From: an uncultured Marvinbryantia sp. | GTDB lineage: Bacteria; Bacillota; Clostridia; Lachnospirales; Lachnospiraceae | Assembly (NCBI GenBank): GCA_937915375.1 | Contig: CALDMO010000049.1 | Span: 1-41,449 of the forward strand | Length of the DNA: 41,449 nt | Direction: 5' to 3' | Shown here: in pieces, positions 39,944-41,449 of the stretch | Numbering within the stretch: the stretch's first letter is position 1 | Layout: each line of letters opens with the position of its first letter | The notes under the pieces: generated by a model | The model's database searches: none | The model's input: only the letters and a program-made list of their open reading frames with translations | Told to the model about the DNA's origin: nothing | Translations under genes and position numbers: made by a program

Positions 39944-41257
39944 ATGAAAAAGGAGAAGCTTGCCATGAAACAGGACATGATTGTAATTTTGGACTTAGGA
40001 AGTACCGAAAACACCGTGATCGCTCGCGACATCCGCGCGTTGGGCGTTTACAGTGAGATTCATCCGCATGACATTACGGCAGAGGAACTGAAAGCTCTGG
40101 ATAATGTAAAGGGTATCGTTTTAAGCGGCGGTGAAAACCGTGTCGTGGACGGAAAAGAGGTAGAAATCAGAGATGAGTTGTATACTCTGGGCTATCCGAT
40201 GATTTCTATTGATTACCCGGCTTCTAAATGTGAAAAGCAGTTGAAAGAACTGCCGGATACAGAAACACTGAAACAATTTGTTTTTGAAGACTGCAAAGCA
40301 GAAGCAAACTGGAACATGAAAAACTTTATTGAGGATCAGGTAGAACTGGTTCGCAAACAGGTTGGCGATAAGAAAGTTCTTCTGGCGCTGTCTGGCGGTG
40401 TAGATTCTTCCGTAGTAGCTGCTCTGCTTCTCAAAGCAATCGGACAGCAGCTTGTCTGCGTACATGTAAATCACGGTCTGATGCGTAAAAATGAATCCGA
40501 GAGCGTTGTAAAAACGTTTCGTGATGAGCTCCATGCAAATCTGATTTATGTGGATGCAACTGAACGTTTCCTTGGCAAGCTGGAAAATGTAGCTGAACCG
40601 GAACAGAAACGTAAGATCATCGGCAGTGAATTTATCCGTGTATTCGAAGAAGAAGCAAGAAAACTGGAAGGTATCGATTTCCTTGGACAGGGAACGATTT
40701 ATCCGGATATCATCGAAAGCGGAACAAAAACCGCAAAGACAGTAAAATCTCATCACAACGTAGGCGGACTGCCGGAAGATCTGCAGTTTAAACTGGTAGA
40801 ACCATTGGCGCAGTTATTCAAAGATGAAGTACGTGCCTGTGGTGTAGAACTTGGCTTACCGCACGATATGGTATATCGTCAGCCATTCCCGGGTCCGGGT
40901 CTTGGCGTAAGATGCCTTGGCGCAATCACCAGAGAACGTCTGGAAGCGGTTCGTGAATCCGACGCGATCCTTCGTGAAGAATTTGCGAAAGCAGGTCTGG
41001 ATAAAAAAGTATGGCAGTATTTCACCATCGTTCCGGATTTTAAATCTGTCGGTGTGAAAAACAATGAGCGCTGCTATGAATATCCGGTTATTATCCGTGC
41101 AGTCAATACAATTGACGCAATGACCGCTTCTATTGAGCAGATTGACTGGGCAATTCTTCAGAAGATTACAGATCGTATTCTGAACGAAGTGAAGAATGTC
41201 AATAGAGTTTGTTATGATATGAGTCCGAAGCCTTGTGCAACAATTGAGTGGGAATAA
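39944..41257 (+). CDS. guaA: GMP synthase with a degenerate, shortened glutaminase domain
   Basis: This 437-residue GuaA converts XMP to GMP using ATP and an amino donor. The ATP pyrophosphatase domain is intact (P-loop SGGVDS at 150-155, then EPEQKRKIIGSEF, IESGTKTAKTVKSHHNVGGLPED) and so is the C-terminal dimerisation domain (RQPFPGPGLGVR to KPCATIEWE). Usual length is 510-525. The class I glutaminase domain keeps only its first part (MIVILDLGS, GIVLSGGENRV); where the nucleophile motif GICYG should be it reads SIDYP with Asp90, and the segment with the catalytic His and Glu is missing, joining directly to a remnant of LLKNFVF. It should therefore not use glutamine by itself. Starts at 39944 or 39965 are both possible. 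Confidence 0.9.
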   Translation: MKKEKLAMKQDMIVILDLGSTENTVIARDIRALGVYSEIHPHDITAEELKALDNVKGIVLSGGENRVVDGKEVEIRDELYTLGYPMISIDYPASKCEKQLKELPDTETLKQFVFEDCKAEANWNMKNFIEDQVELVRKQVGDKKVLLALSGGVDSSVVAALLLKAIGQQLVCVHVNHGLMRKNESESVVKTFRDELHANLIYVDATERFLGKLENVAEPEQKRKIIGSEFIRVFEEEARKLEGIDFLGQGTIYPDIIESGTKTAKTVKSHHNVGGLPEDLQFKLVEPLAQLFKDEVRACGVELGLPHDMVYRQPFPGPGLGVRCLGAITRERLEAVRESDAILREEFAKAGLDKKVWQYFTIVPDFKSVGVKNNERCYEYPVIIRAVNTIDAMTASIEQIDWAILQKITDRILNEVKNVNRVCYDMSPKPCATIEWE

Positions 41258-41276
41258 TCGAAAACCTAAGTTAACA

Positions 41277-41316
41277 AAAAGCCTGTACTGATAGAATATC
41301 CGTATAGGCTTTTTTC
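41277..41316 (+). terminator. guaA terminator
   Basis: AAAAGCCT-g-TAC (41277-41288) pairs with GTA-t-AGGCTTTT (41302-41313), followed by a T run. Confidence 0.8.
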
Positions 41317-41400
41317 TTGTCATATGGATGAATTTTTAGTAGATTATCTTATTGATATTAAAAGCGTAAGCGCTTAAATTTCAGCCGTTGATAGAAAATA

Positions 41401-41424
41401 TCCGGCTACTTTTCAGTAACCGGA
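41401..41424 (-). terminator. hairpin at the right edge, possible terminator of a gene beyond the window
   Basis: TCCGG/CCGGA and TACT/AGTA stems with a 4-nt loop; read leftward ATATTTT follows. No coding region is visible from 41258 to the end, so it may end a leftward gene outside the window. Confidence 0.35.
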
Positions 41425-41449
41425 ATACCTTGACAATTCACATATGATT

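Noticed and set aside
1..41449. CRISPR arrays, insertion sequences, phage or integrative element, tRNA or rRNA genes
   Set aside because: No spaced direct-repeat array, transposase, integrase, terminal repeats, or RNA gene sequence could be recognised; gene content is chromosomal throughout.

Overview
This window looks like chromosomal DNA of a spore-forming anaerobic Firmicute, most likely a Lachnospiraceae gut commensal. The support is a GerABC-type germination locus, a SipL-like DUF3794/LysM spore-coat protein, MEP-pathway isoprenoid synthesis (IspE), YesM/YesN-type two-component signalling, DUF4250 and DUF2812 proteins, strong Shine-Dalgarno sites, and moderate GC with AT-rich intergenic regions. 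I see no transposase, integrase, phage gene, CRISPR array, rRNA or tRNA.

Layout, left to right. (1) 1-2.2 kb: a PadR repressor with its DUF2812 membrane partner behind a near-consensus promoter, then a LysR regulator. (2) 2.3-5.4 kb: mnmM (ytqB) with a structured leader, converging on an operon of a small membrane protein, a CE4 polysaccharide deacetylase and RarA copy 1. (3) 5.4-11.4 kb: two unrelated MATE exporters flanking DUF4250 and ClpB. (4) 11.5-15 kb: nfo-larB-larC-HD hydrolase (DNA repair, nickel-pincer cofactor synthesis, alarmone-type hydrolase) under a promoter whose spacer is a 22-bp palindrome. (5) 15-24.6 kb: a long leftward set of PepF peptidase, DUF3237 protein, YesM-type kinase, YesN/AraC-type response regulator, sugar-binding protein, two permeases and a cinnamoyl/feruloyl-esterase-like hydrolase. 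(6) 24.8-26.4 kb: a 63-residue protein and a DUF362 iron-sulfur protein. (7) 26.4-29.2 kb: a reduced GerA-GerB-GerC germinant-receptor operon. (8) 29.3-36 kb: ispE-gntR, SipL-like protein, M18 aminopeptidase with RarA copy 2, and a PrcB-like lipoprotein. (9) 36.1-38.2 kb: a split chromate-type transporter pair with a LysR regulator. (10) 38.3-39.7 kb: a cobalamin riboswitch with terminator controlling a DUF4430 protein and an ECF S component. (11) 39.8-41.3 kb: a GMP synthase with a degenerate, shortened glutaminase domain.

The observations most worth following are: GuaA has lost the catalytic Cys and the segment carrying the glutaminase His/Glu but keeps an intact synthetase, which predicts an ammonia-dependent enzyme or one with a separate glutaminase; the germination operon encodes GerA without its first N-terminal subdomain and GerC reduced to its first domain; a B12 riboswitch governs a transcobalamin-like DUF4430 protein plus ECF S component; and a sugar ABC/two-component operon ends with a feruloyl-esterase-like enzyme. 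Several palindromes sit at defined promoter positions. Functional calls are from reading the translations by eye; no database search was run.
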